A stretch of 46,393 nucleotides of DNA from Deltaproteobacteria bacterium (GTDB lineage: Bacteria; Desulfobacterota_D; UBA1144; Nemesobacterales; CSP1-2). The stretch covers positions 1-46,393 of the forward strand of contig JACPIY010000026.1 of assembly GCA_016187835.1 (NCBI GenBank). Direction: 5' to 3'. Below are positions 10,133-18,457 of this stretch, in pieces. Every line of letters starts with the position of its first letter. Positions within the stretch are counted from its first letter, which is position 1. Made by a program: the position numbers and the translations under genes. The notes beneath the pieces were generated by a model. It searched no databases and was not told the origin of the DNA. It was given only the letters and a program-made list of their open reading frames with translations.

Positions 10133-10876
10133 TTAATCCAGCTTTAAATTCTCAAGGAAGTTGTAATCTGTAAGGTCAAGTTTTATGGGTGTTACGGATA
10201 CGTATCCCTGCCTGACGGCAACTATATCCGAATTTTCAATGTCCAGAGATCCGAGTTCGTTTCCGCCTATCCAGTAGTATTTTCTCCCTCTTGGGTCGGT
10301 ATTTTCTACTATGGGCTCTCCATATATACGCTTTCCCTGCCTGGTTACTTTAACCCCCTTAACTTTATCTTTTGGAAGATTCGGGATATTTATGTTAAAT
10401 AGAGTGCCTTCGGGAAGCCCCCTTCTTAGAACGTATTTCACGATCATAAGGGCATAATGGGAAGCCGTTTCAAAGAAAAAGTCGCTTTTAGTCGTCAGTG
10501 AAACCGCAATTGATGGTATTCCAAGGAGCGTTCCTTCCATAGCCGCACTTACTGTTCCCGAATACGTAATATCGTCTCCCAGATTTTCGCCCTTATTTAT
10601 CCCGGATACTATTAGATCGGGCTTTCTGTCTTTTAAAAGTCCATTTATTGCGAGGTTTATACAGTCTGTGGGCGTGCCGTCAACACTGTAAATGTTTTCG
10701 GCTATGTCTTCTATGCGAAGAGGGCGATAAAGACTTAGGGAATGACTTACTGCGCTCTGGTCTCGATCTGGAGCAACTATAATAATCTCGCCCAGCATCC
10801 TTAAAGCTTCGCTGAGTGCGTTAAGTCCTGCTGAGTTTATTCCATCGTCATTTGATATGAGGATTCTTATTGGCAT
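10133..10876 (-). CDS. surE: 5'-nucleotidase SurE (start at MPIRILISNDDG)
   Basis: ILISNDDGINSAGL, APDRDQSAVSHSLS, SGINKGENLGDDITYSGTVSAAMEG. Confidence 0.95.
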   Translation of the reverse strand: MPIRILISNDDGINSAGLNALSEALRMLGEIIIVAPDRDQSAVSHSLSLYRPLRIEDIAENIYSVDGTPTDCINLAINGLLKDRKPDLIVSGINKGENLGDDITYSGTVSAAMEGTLLGIPSIAVSLTTKSDFFFETASHYALMIVKYVLRRGLPEGTLFNINIPNLPKDKVKGVKVTRQGKRIYGEPIVENTDPRGRKYYWIGGNELGSLDIENSDIVAVRQGYVSVTPIKLDLTDYNFLENLKLD

Positions 10877-10877
10877 A

Positions 10878-11010
10878 TAATTACTAACAAGCACTAATTA
10901 CCAAATTCCAGATCCCAAACAAATCACAATCACCAAACATTTAGAATTTAGAAATTGAAAATTGTTTGGAATTTGCGACTTAGGATTTGGAATTTCTAGT
11001 TTCATTCCTG
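10878..11010. repeat. AT-rich 'caaattcca/tggaattt' interspersed element, copy 1
   Basis: aacaagcactaattaccaaattccagatcccaaac...tttggaatttgcgacttaggatttggaattt; similar to the reverse complement of ~43590-43782. Confidence 0.7.
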
Positions 11011-11036
11011 GCTGAATTATTACATTAATACTAAAA

Positions 11037-11112
11037 TGGTCGGGGTGACCGGACTTGAACCGGTGACCCCCGGCCCCCCATGCCGGTGCGCTACCAACTG
11101 CGCCACACCCCG
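11037..11112 (-). tRNA. tRNA-Pro (anticodon GGG), CCA encoded
   Basis: Minus strand: CGGGGTG TG GCGC AGTTGGTA GCGC A CCGGC ATGGGGG GCCGG .. ACCGG TTCAAGT CCGGT CACCCCG A CCA; full cloverleaf. Confidence 0.95.
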
Positions 11113-11153
11113 TTTTGTTTCATAATTTAGGGGGAGGAGATAAATTAAGTCTA

Positions 11154-11501
11154 TTATTCAAGACCCGCTCTGATAGATTTTAACTCATTTAAGATTTCAT
11201 GCAACAGTTCATTTACCTTAGTGCTAACGCGCTTCTTATTCATCTCTTCCCTGAGCTTTTTCTTTGCCCCTGCTATAGTGAAGTTTTGCTCGTAAAGCAT
11301 TTGCTTGATTTTGATAATAGTATGTATGGTTTCCCTGTCATAGAGCCTTTGGGACTTCCTTCTAATTGGCGTGATTTCCTGGAATTCGCTCTCCCAGTAT
11401 CTTAACACGTAAGGTTTTATACCTGTAAACTCGCTTACTTCTCCAATTCTAAAGTATATTTTATCGGGAAGCTTGATCTCTTCTGCTCTTTCGTCGAGCA
11501 T
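11154..11501 (-). CDS. MerR-family transcriptional regulator
   Basis: YFRIGEVSEFTGIKPYVLRYWESEFQEITPIRRKSQRLYDRETIHTI. Confidence 0.9.
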   Translation of the reverse strand: MLDERAEEIKLPDKIYFRIGEVSEFTGIKPYVLRYWESEFQEITPIRRKSQRLYDRETIHTIIKIKQMLYEQNFTIAGAKKKLREEMNKKRVSTKVNELLHEILNELKSIRAGLE

Positions 11502-11702
11502 AAAATACAAATTAGAATAAATTTGAAAGAAAGTCAAGCAGTAATGACTAAAGAGTTTCAAAGATCGAACTCTCTTGAATCAAATGAAAGATTACCGTTT
11601 TCGGATAAAAAAACTCTGTATAGACCCATGCTTCTGTGGTCCTATCGGATTCGTGTTTGCCCTAGAGCGCTTTTACCCTCGGAAAATGAAAGTCCAAATC
11701 CG

Positions 11703-11798
11703 TCATTTCTCACCGGATTCAGTCTTGGGTGAGGTGCCTTGGTTGTCCAGGAAGTAATCAATTAGCCTGACATCTATGTCGTTTCTTTCTTCACTCAT
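11703..11798 (-). CDS. 31-aa micro-ORF MSEERNDIDVRLIDYFLDNQGTSPKTESGEK, ATGA-coupled to upstream PAS gene
   Basis: Its ATG overlaps the TGA stop of the PAS ORF (ATATGA). Confidence 0.45.
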   Translation of the reverse strand: MSEERNDIDVRLIDYFLDNQGTSPKTESGEK

Positions 11799-12520
11799 AT
11801 TCTTTGTCCTGCCTTTATCTCATTTTTTCTAGTTTTCTTAAGGTTGACTCTTGAATCGCCCTCATTTTTGCCCCAATTTTTGATGTTTTCTTCCATTTCC
11901 TTTCGTTCTGTAACGTCCTGAATGGCAAGGATGAGCATATCCGTGCTATCCTCTCTACGATGAAGCGGGCGGACAGCTACTCTCATTACTTTGCGCCCTA
12001 TCGTGGGAAACTGGTGGTCAACCTCGATCTCTTGCGGCTCGCTCTTGTCGAAAAGAACCTTCTCCATAACTTCCCGTAAACTTATTATATTCCACTGATT
12101 GTCGTTTACTTCAAAGAAAACGCGGTTTTCGGTCTCCTCTGAGGATAGGCCAAAGGTCTGATAGAAAGAGCGATTTGCGGTCATGACTTTCATATCCGAG
12201 TTAAGGACGACAAAAGGTTCCCACATAATGTCGGTGACCGTGTTGGCGTAAGCTCTATAATCCTGTATCAACTGTTCATCCCACTTTCGTTCGCTGATCT
12301 CGTGTCTTAAAAACTCCCTGCATTTAGAAAGCTCAAGGGTTAGTTCCTCAACCTGTTTTTGCAGTTCGTAGTGGGCTTTTCGGAGTCTGCTCTCCACCCG
12401 CTCTCGTTCTTCCATTTGCTTTTGGAGTTTGTTCTTGGGTACCTCTAACTCTGGCATATTTGGCATTTTTCTAAAATTGGGCATGTCAGGAGTTAAAAGT
12501 TTTTTCACGAATTCTATCAT
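11795..12520 (-). CDS. coiled-coil + PAS domain protein without output domain
   Basis: PFVVLNSDMKVMTANRSFYQTFGLSSEETENRVFFEV...DMLILAIQDVTERK. Confidence 0.85.
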   Translation of the reverse strand: MIEFVKKLLTPDMPNFRKMPNMPELEVPKNKLQKQMEERERVESRLRKAHYELQKQVEELTLELSKCREFLRHEISERKWDEQLIQDYRAYANTVTDIMWEPFVVLNSDMKVMTANRSFYQTFGLSSEETENRVFFEVNDNQWNIISLREVMEKVLFDKSEPQEIEVDHQFPTIGRKVMRVAVRPLHRREDSTDMLILAIQDVTERKEMEENIKNWGKNEGDSRVNLKKTRKNEIKAGQRI

Positions 12521-12571
12521 TGTTGCTCTCCGTAATTTTATTCTTCTTACTTCTTACGATTTTATAAAAAC

Positions 12572-12586
12572 GCAACTTGTGTGCCA
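12572..12586 (-). promoter_or_regulatory. sigma-54 (-24/-12) promoter
   Basis: Minus strand TGGCAC-ACAAG-TTGC; GG-N10-GC spacing; ~50 nt upstream of the PAS gene start. Confidence 0.75.
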
Positions 12587-12647
12587 CGATTTTTTGTAAG
12601 TGTTTGCAGGGAGTTGTAAAGTAGATTTATATATAGATGTGCTAAAT

Positions 12648-12683
12648 TTGTCACCGTGTGACAATATTTGTCAGTGCTGACAA
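12648..12683. promoter_or_regulatory. tandem inverted repeats, candidate upstream activator sites
   Basis: TTGTCAccgtgTGACAA (12648-12664) and TTGTCAgtgcTGACAA (12668-12683). Confidence 0.65.
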
Positions 12684-12984
12684 TTTAGGCCATTGTTGTT
12701 ATTCTCAGTTCAGCCTTTTTTAAAGAAAAGGCAGGATATTTAAAACGAAGATCAAAGATTAACGATTAGTTTTTTAGAGGTAACATTAAATTGTAAAAAT
12801 CTAAATTTGACCAAACAGACAATGTGGAGCTAAGTCTCACCTAGTTTAATAATACAGGCATTAGAACAATTGGGTTAAGAAAACATGATTTTTAGCTGTC
12901 ATCCCGAACTTGTTTCGGGATCTCTTTTGTAAAGATGGGATGCTGAACCAAGTTCAGCATTTTTCTTCCAAGTTTTAAATTTAA

Positions 12985-13761
12985 TCAATACACATGGGGC
13001 GTTCTATCTTCGAAGCACTTCATGCTATGTCTAACGATTTTTATCCTTTCCAAATCAATCTCGGCAATTATGAATCCATCATCCTCTCCTCCCTCAGCAA
13101 GCGCCTCTCCCCATGGGTCAATGAGGAGAGAGTGTCCGGGGTATTCTTCTTCCTTATCCCAACCTGTGCGGTTGCATGCTACGACAAAGAATTGGTTTTC
13201 GATAGCTCTTGCCAATGCGAGGGTTCGCCAGTGTTTAACCCTTGCTTTAGGCCATTGGGCGGGAACTGCGAGTATTTCGGCTCCGTCTAAGGCAAGTTCT
13301 CTTGCAAGTTCGGGAAATCTCAAGTCATAGCAGATTATAACTCCGAGTTTTCCCACTTCGGTACCAACTACAACCTTTTCTCTTCCGCTTTTAAAATACG
13401 TGTCCTCACCGGCCATGGAGAAGAGATGGACTTTCCGGTATCGCGCTATCACATTTCCTGAAGCGTCGGTGACATAAGCGGTGTTAAAGTAGTTGTTTCC
13501 TTCTTTTTCAATTAGCGATCCTACAATCACCATTTCATATTTTTTAGAGAGGGGTGCAACTTCATTGAGAGCTGCTTGAGAAAAATCCCAGAGCTTCTCG
13601 GATTTCTCTTTGTCAAATTTAGCCGCCCAGAGTTCGGGTAAGACAACGAGTTTTACTTTTTCCTTGCTAAGTTTTTGTAAAGAAGAGATGACGAAGGCTA
13701 GGTTTTTCTCTAATTCTTCTTTTTTTACATCGAATTGAACGCACGCTGCTTTGAATCTCAT
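12985..13761 (-). CDS. carbon-nitrogen hydrolase (nitrilase/omega-amidase-like)
   Basis: VLPELWA, YRKVHLFSM, GVIICYDLRFPELAR, PAQWPKARVKHW. Confidence 0.9.
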   Translation of the reverse strand: MRFKAACVQFDVKKEELEKNLAFVISSLQKLSKEKVKLVVLPELWAAKFDKEKSEKLWDFSQAALNEVAPLSKKYEMVIVGSLIEKEGNNYFNTAYVTDASGNVIARYRKVHLFSMAGEDTYFKSGREKVVVGTEVGKLGVIICYDLRFPELARELALDGAEILAVPAQWPKARVKHWRTLALARAIENQFFVVACNRTGWDKEEEYPGHSLLIDPWGEALAEGGEDDGFIIAEIDLERIKIVRHSMKCFEDRTPHVY

Positions 13762-13895
13762 GATGATAATTCTATCACAGCTGGAATTTTTTTATCTACC
13801 CTGTGTTGATCACCTCCCTACTACACAAGAGAGAAAGAAGCCATTAAGAAGAAGTGAATCCTTTTAGTTTTATCTTGTGATAGACTCCACGGAGT

Positions 13896-13925
13896 TGTAG
13901 GGAACGCATGTATGCGATCCCTACA
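13896..13925. repeat. palindromic interspersed repeat
   Basis: TGTAGGGAaCGCATGTATGCGaTCCCTACA. Confidence 0.75.
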
Positions 13926-13949
13926 TTTATAAGTCAAAATGGTTCCTAC

Positions 13950-13979
13950 AGTAGAGACGCATAGCTATGCGTCTCTACT
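13950..13979. repeat. perfect 30-bp palindrome
   Basis: AGTAGAGACGCATAGCTATGCGTCTCTACT. Confidence 0.85.
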
Positions 13980-14139
13980 CCTTCTCTATTCAGTTTAGGT
14001 TATTTATTGCCAATTTACATAGTTTAAATACTATAAGAATTACATTGGGAACAGCGCTGCCGGTACAGGAGGAGGTGATTCAGAGAACCGTTGTGGAGGA
14101 CTGAAGTCCTCCGCTACACGTATCTCTCCATGATTACAT

Positions 14140-14736
14140 CTAAAGAACTCCTCTGAACGTCTTTCTATGTATAGGGCAAGGACCATATATTCTAATTGCT
14201 TCCAGATGCTCTTTAGTCGGATAACCCTTGTGTCTCCTAAAGTTGTATTGAGGGTAAGTATCGTGATAGTTGTCCATTATAGAATCCCTGGTAACTTTAG
14301 CAATGATTGACGCCGCTGCAATCGAATAGCAAATGAAATCTCCCTTTATAATTGTTTCCTGTGGAATCAAAAGAGAGGTTCGAGTGTTTCCGTCTATAAG
14401 AAGAGAGTTGGGCTGGGGATTTAAATTCTTTACTGCAATCTCCATTGCAAGAAGCGACGCTCTCAGAATGTTTATTCTATCAATCTCTTCCGGCTCTACA
14501 ATGCCCACTCCGATTGACACCGCTACGGTTTTAATCTGCTCGAAAAGAATTTCTCTTTTTTGGTGGGATAATTTTTTTGAATCGTTTACGCCGAGAATCT
14601 CGCATTCTTTGGGCAGTATAACTGCTGCTGCAACAACCGGTCCTGCAAGCGGACCCCTTCCTGCCTCGTCAACACCGGCGGGGAGTTTGCCAATTCCCCA
14701 GATTTTTCTTTCATAAGAATAATTAGGAGGAGTCAT
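14140..14736 (-). CDS. rnhB: ribonuclease HII
   Basis: AGVDEAGRGPLAGPVVAAAVIL, DSKKLS, SIIAKVTRD. Confidence 0.95.
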   Translation of the reverse strand: MTPPNYSYERKIWGIGKLPAGVDEAGRGPLAGPVVAAAVILPKECEILGVNDSKKLSHQKREILFEQIKTVAVSIGVGIVEPEEIDRINILRASLLAMEIAVKNLNPQPNSLLIDGNTRTSLLIPQETIIKGDFICYSIAAASIIAKVTRDSIMDNYHDTYPQYNFRRHKGYPTKEHLEAIRIYGPCPIHRKTFRGVL

Positions 14737-14752
14737 TTTAAATCAAAAATTT

Positions 14753-14902
14753 TAGCCACTAATGAACACAGATTCACTCGAATAAAATGATACATGATGC
14801 ACGATTCACGATACATGATGGATCTTTTATTCTGTATCATGCTCTTAGTATCTTCCATCCTATTTATTTCCGTTCGTATTCATCTGTGTCAATTCGTGGC
14901 TA
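14753..14902. repeat. interspersed inverted-repeat element (TAGCCAC...GTGGCTA)
   Basis: TAGCCACTAATGAACACAGATTCACTCGAAT ... ATTCATCTGTGTCAATTCGTGGCTA; internal duplicated 'gatacatgatg'. Confidence 0.7.
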
Positions 14903-15778
14903 TTATATAAGTCCATATTCTTTTAAAGCAATTTTAAGTTTCTCAAAATTTCCGGGAGCCATCGGGCAAAGAGGAAGCCTGAATTCATTCCTGACTTTCC
15001 CCATAATGCTCAATGCTACTTTCACCGGTATGGGGTTAGTCTCGATGAACATCGCTTCGTTCAGCGGGTGTAATTTGTAATGTAATTCTCTTGCCTGATT
15101 AAGTTCCCCTCTTGCATAGGAGTTATAAAGTTCGGCAACGTCTCTGGGTGCAACGTTTGCGGTGACTGTTATGAACCCTTTTCCTCCTATCGTAAGAAGC
15201 GGGAAGTTAATAGCATCCTCCCCTGAAAGCACAAGAAAATCCATGCCGCAGAGATATAGTATCTTGCTTGCCAGTTGAACAGAGCCTGTGGCTTCTTTTA
15301 CGCCGATTATATTTTTACAATCCTTTGCGAGTCTAGCTATTGTTTCGGGAGTAATACTGACTCCAGTCCTTCCAGGAACGTTATACAGAATGATCGGAAT
15401 TTTTACCTGAGACGCTATTTGCTTGAAGTGAAGATAAAGCCCTTCCTGAGTGGGTTTATTGTAGTAGGGAACGATCGAAAGCGCTGCGTCGGCACCGACC
15501 TTTCCTGCAAATTTAGTAAGCCTGATGGCTTCCTCAGTGCTGTTTGAGCCAGTTCCCGGTACGACTGGGATTCTCTTTTTCACTGCTTTTACTGTTAACT
15601 CAATTACGTATTCGTGTTCCTCATGGGAAAGGGTAGGGGATTCCCCCGTCGTACCGCAGGGGACTATTCCGTGCGTGCCGTTTTCTATCTGAAACTCAAT
15701 AAGGTCTTTTAGTGCGTTTTCATCTATGCTTCCATTTTTAAAAGGCGTTACAATCGCAACGATTGAACCGTGTATCAT
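14903..15778 (-). CDS. dapA: 4-hydroxy-tetrahydrodipicolinate synthase
   Basis: GSIVAIVTPFKNGSID, GIVPCGTTGESPTLSHEEH, YNVPGRTGVSI, GVKEATG. Confidence 0.95.
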   Translation of the reverse strand: MIHGSIVAIVTPFKNGSIDENALKDLIEFQIENGTHGIVPCGTTGESPTLSHEEHEYVIELTVKAVKKRIPVVPGTGSNSTEEAIRLTKFAGKVGADAALSIVPYYNKPTQEGLYLHFKQIASQVKIPIILYNVPGRTGVSITPETIARLAKDCKNIIGVKEATGSVQLASKILYLCGMDFLVLSGEDAINFPLLTIGGKGFITVTANVAPRDVAELYNSYARGELNQARELHYKLHPLNEAMFIETNPIPVKVALSIMGKVRNEFRLPLCPMAPGNFEKLKIALKEYGLI

Positions 15779-15883
15779 AAAGCAATCCTCCTTAACCCGC
15801 TCTTGAAATCATTATATTGAAGGTAGGTGGGAAATCAAGAAAGACTGCGACTATTTAGGTGCTGATGAATTTGTGCTTTGCCA

Positions 15884-16435
15884 TTATAGCTTCATGCCAC
15901 ACTCGGGACAGAATTTGCTCTGTATAGCGACTTTGCTTCCGCACTCATTGCAAAGCAACACTTCCTGCGGTTGGGGAAGGTTCTCCCTTCCTCTAACCTT
16001 TTCTAAAGCCTCGTTTACTTTCTCTTCCAGATCTTCACAATACGGTCTTGCCTCTCTTAAAAACTCTATTGTATCTACCCTGCCGGGTGAATGGATTGTT
16101 AGACTGGATTCTAAATTCTCCACCACATAATCTGTCTCACTAATTGTATTGAGTGGAATATCTCTAAACCTTTTAAATGAGGATGAGTTTTTTGCAATGA
16201 TTATTCTCTGGTTGGTGAGTATAAACCAGGAATTAAAGAATGTATTGCTGTCTACCCATCTCGGTGCCTTGTATATTGCTCTGAAATTTCTGACTGTGAA
16301 CAGCACCTCTTCGCCTTGCTTTAAAGATTTTGATAAACCGTTTTTTACTCCTCTAGGTAATTCGGTGAAATTTTGCCCTTTTTGAATATTTATATAGTTT
16401 TTTATGCTATCAAGAATTTGGGTTAGTACTGGCAT
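15884..16435 (-). CDS. PH-like domain protein with C-terminal zinc ribbon
   Basis: NSWFILTNQRIIIAKNSSSFKRFRDIPLNTISETDY; CNECGSKVAIQSKFCPECGMKL. Confidence 0.7.
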   Translation of the reverse strand: MPVLTQILDSIKNYINIQKGQNFTELPRGVKNGLSKSLKQGEEVLFTVRNFRAIYKAPRWVDSNTFFNSWFILTNQRIIIAKNSSSFKRFRDIPLNTISETDYVVENLESSLTIHSPGRVDTIEFLREARPYCEDLEEKVNEALEKVRGRENLPQPQEVLLCNECGSKVAIQSKFCPECGMKL

Positions 16436-16436
16436 T

Positions 16437-17471
16437 CTAAATATATTCCTTTATTAAAACCTCAGCGATTTGAATAGCATTTAGTGCTGCACCTTTTCTA
16501 AGCTGGTCTCCCGATACCCAGAAACTAAGCCCTGCAGGGACAGTGTAGTCTTCTCTTATTCTTCCTACAAAACAGTCGTCTTTGCCTGCTGCCTCTATAG
16601 GCATCGGGTATTTTGAGTTTTGCGGCTCATCCACCACTCTAACTCCGGGGAAATTGCTTAAAGCTTTTCGGGCTTCTTGCGGAGTGATTTTTCTCTCTGT
16701 CTCAATGTTTACCGCAACGGAATGCGCACGGAACACGGGAACTCTGACAGTTGTAGCGGTCACTTGAATGGAATCATCTTCGAGGATTTTCCTGGTTTCA
16801 TTGTGCAGCTTCATTTCTTCCTTTGTGTATCCGTTCTCGAGAAAAGTGTCTATGTGCGGAAGAAGGTTAAACGCTATCTGGTGAGGAAAAACACCATTTT
16901 TCATCGGTTCGCCTTTTGCCCAGGCGATGGTCTGAAGACGGAGTTCTTCGATAGCCTGCGCTCCTGCACCTGAGACGGCCTGATAACTTGCGGCAACTAC
17001 CCTTTTTATTCTCCCTATGTCGTGAAGCGGTTTCAGCGCCATTACCGTTACAGCAGTTGTGCAGTTCGGATTTGCGATAATACCACGCTTATTATAATCG
17101 GAGACTCTATGCGCATTTATTTCTGGGACGACAAGCGGAATATCCGGCTCCATACGAAATGCTGAGCTATTGTCAACGACAACCGCTCCTGCATCAACCG
17201 CTATCGGAGCAAACTCCCTGCTTCTTGATGCGCCTGCCGAAAAGAGAGCGATATTAATGCCTTTAAATGAGTTTTCATCAAGTTTTTCAACCTTGAGTTT
17301 TTTCCCTTGAAATTCGAGTTCTCTTCCCTGAGACCTTTTGGATGCTAAGAGTCTAAGTTCTCCAAGGGGGAAATTTCTCTCTTCCAGTATTTGAATCATC
17401 TCCTGTCCAACGGCGCCAGTTGCCCCAACTATAGCCACGTTGTACATTTCCCTATTCATATCTACCTCCAA
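16437..17471 (-). CDS. asd: aspartate-semialdehyde dehydrogenase
   Basis: VAIVGATGAVGQEMIQILEERNFP, NPNCTTAVTVMALKPLHD, SYQAVSGAG. Confidence 0.95.
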   Translation of the reverse strand: MEVDMNREMYNVAIVGATGAVGQEMIQILEERNFPLGELRLLASKRSQGRELEFQGKKLKVEKLDENSFKGINIALFSAGASRSREFAPIAVDAGAVVVDNSSAFRMEPDIPLVVPEINAHRVSDYNKRGIIANPNCTTAVTVMALKPLHDIGRIKRVVAASYQAVSGAGAQAIEELRLQTIAWAKGEPMKNGVFPHQIAFNLLPHIDTFLENGYTKEEMKLHNETRKILEDDSIQVTATTVRVPVFRAHSVAVNIETERKITPQEARKALSNFPGVRVVDEPQNSKYPMPIEAAGKDDCFVGRIREDYTVPAGLSFWVSGDQLRKGAALNAIQIAEVLIKEYI

Positions 17472-17479
17472 ATGTTCTA

Positions 17480-17506
17480 GTAGGTGCGGGGTAACCCCGC
17501 CCCTAC
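17480..17506. repeat. palindromic interspersed repeat
   Basis: GTAGGTGCGGGGTAACCCCGCCCCTAC between rpiB and asd. Confidence 0.7.
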
Positions 17507-17511
17507 AAACC

Positions 17512-17955
17512 TCAACGGCTGTACTTCCTTTCGATAGACTTTACTCTTTCTATGTTCGGAATTTCTTCTTCCTCTAGGCTAGCACTAAACCAGGCTTCGA
17601 GTATTTCTTTAGCTACTATTGGGGACGTGAGTCTCAAACTCATAGCAAGCACATTTGCGTCGTTCCATTTTCTAGCGCCCCTCGCAGTTTCAGCATCGGC
17701 ACACAATGCCGCCCTGATTCCAGGCACTTTGTTTGCCGCCATGCCAACTCCAGTTCCCGTCCAGCAAAAAAGTATTCCCTGATCGCATTCTCCCCTTGCA
17801 ACCCTTTCTGCTACTTTTTCAGCGACTTCCGCCCACTGAATCGGTTCACCTGCCAGTGGTCCGTGAAGTTCGAGTTCAATTCCTTTTTTCTTTAGTTCTT
17901 CAACGACGAAATCGGTTAAATACGTACGTTCATCACTTCCAACCGCTATCTTCAT
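17512..17955 (-). CDS. rpiB: RpiB/LacA/LacB family sugar-phosphate isomerase
   Basis: KIAVGSDE..LTDFVVEELKKKGIELELHGP, GILFCWTGTGVGMAANKVPGIRAALC. Confidence 0.85.
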   Translation of the reverse strand: MKIAVGSDERTYLTDFVVEELKKKGIELELHGPLAGEPIQWAEVAEKVAERVARGECDQGILFCWTGTGVGMAANKVPGIRAALCADAETARGARKWNDANVLAMSLRLTSPIVAKEILEAWFSASLEEEEIPNIERVKSIERKYSR

Positions 17956-17987
17956 AACACTTACTCCTTTTTTTAAACCATTCTTTG

Positions 17988-18039
17988 GTAGGGAACGTGT
18001 ATCCTTCGACTAGGCTCAGGACAGGTATGCGTTCCCTAC
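17988..18039. repeat. nested repeat: GTAGGGAACG/CGTTCCCTAC palindrome enclosing a 'ccttcgac..ggctcagga' repeat
   Basis: Outer 10-bp arms 17988-17997 and 18030-18039 are exact inverse complements; interior matches repeats at ~2503 and ~38021. Confidence 0.7.
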
Positions 18040-18272
18040 ATGTTGCCTATCCGGTTTGGCTATCTATTACCAGATTAATATTAAGACCATTATGCATTCC
18101 ATACTTATTTGGTTGTGCTTATTAGTTTAAATTAGTTGATACTCAGGTTCAAGATGAGGACAAGAGGGATTTGTTGGAACCTTTATTATGTCATGTTTAT
18201 GAAGACTGAATTAGAATATACCCAAAGAAATTTGATGATAACTGAACCAATAAGATGATGGTTTTTGAACAG

Positions 18273-18300
18273 TTGACACTCTTTCATTTCATCGTATATT
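18273..18300 (+). promoter_or_regulatory. sigma-70 type promoter of fluoride operon
   Basis: TTGACA (18273-18278), 16-nt spacer, TATATT (18295-18300), aptamer starting ~20 nt later. Confidence 0.7.
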
Positions 18301-18317
18301 TATGCTCAATGTTCTCT

Positions 18318-18382
18318 CAGTAAAGGCAATGGAGTTCTGCCTTTAACCGCTGTCCCAGCCGGGGCAGTTGATGACTCCTGGT
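18318..18382 (+). ncRNA. fluoride riboswitch (crcB motif) #1
   Basis: AAAGGCAATGGAGTTCTGCCTTTAACCGCTGTCCCAGCCGGGGCAGTTGATGACTCCTGG; GGCA..TGCC stem, CTGTCCC/GGGGCAG stem, GGAGT/ACTCC long-range pairing, conserved GTTGATGACTCCT. Confidence 0.93.
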
Positions 18383-18457
18383 TAAAAATCAAATCCTAAA
18401 GGAAAGGCTTTTTAGCCTTAAAGGGAATTTTTATATCTACTATGGAGGGAAGAAAGA

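Noticed and set aside
15779-15880. Lysine riboswitch upstream of dapA
   Set aside because: No lysine-aptamer features are visible in this short intergenic region.
18318-18382. Considered c-di-GMP or ykkC-type riboswitch for the leader upstream of the antiporter
   Set aside because: GATGACTCCT and GGNNATGGAGTTCNNCC are diagnostic of the fluoride motif instead; the second copy confirms it.
18395-18435. AAGGCT-TTTT-AGCCTT hairpin as a strong intrinsic terminator of fluoride riboswitch #1
   Set aside because: The hairpin is real but the U-run is about 10 nt away and the stem is only 6 bp; not called as a terminator.
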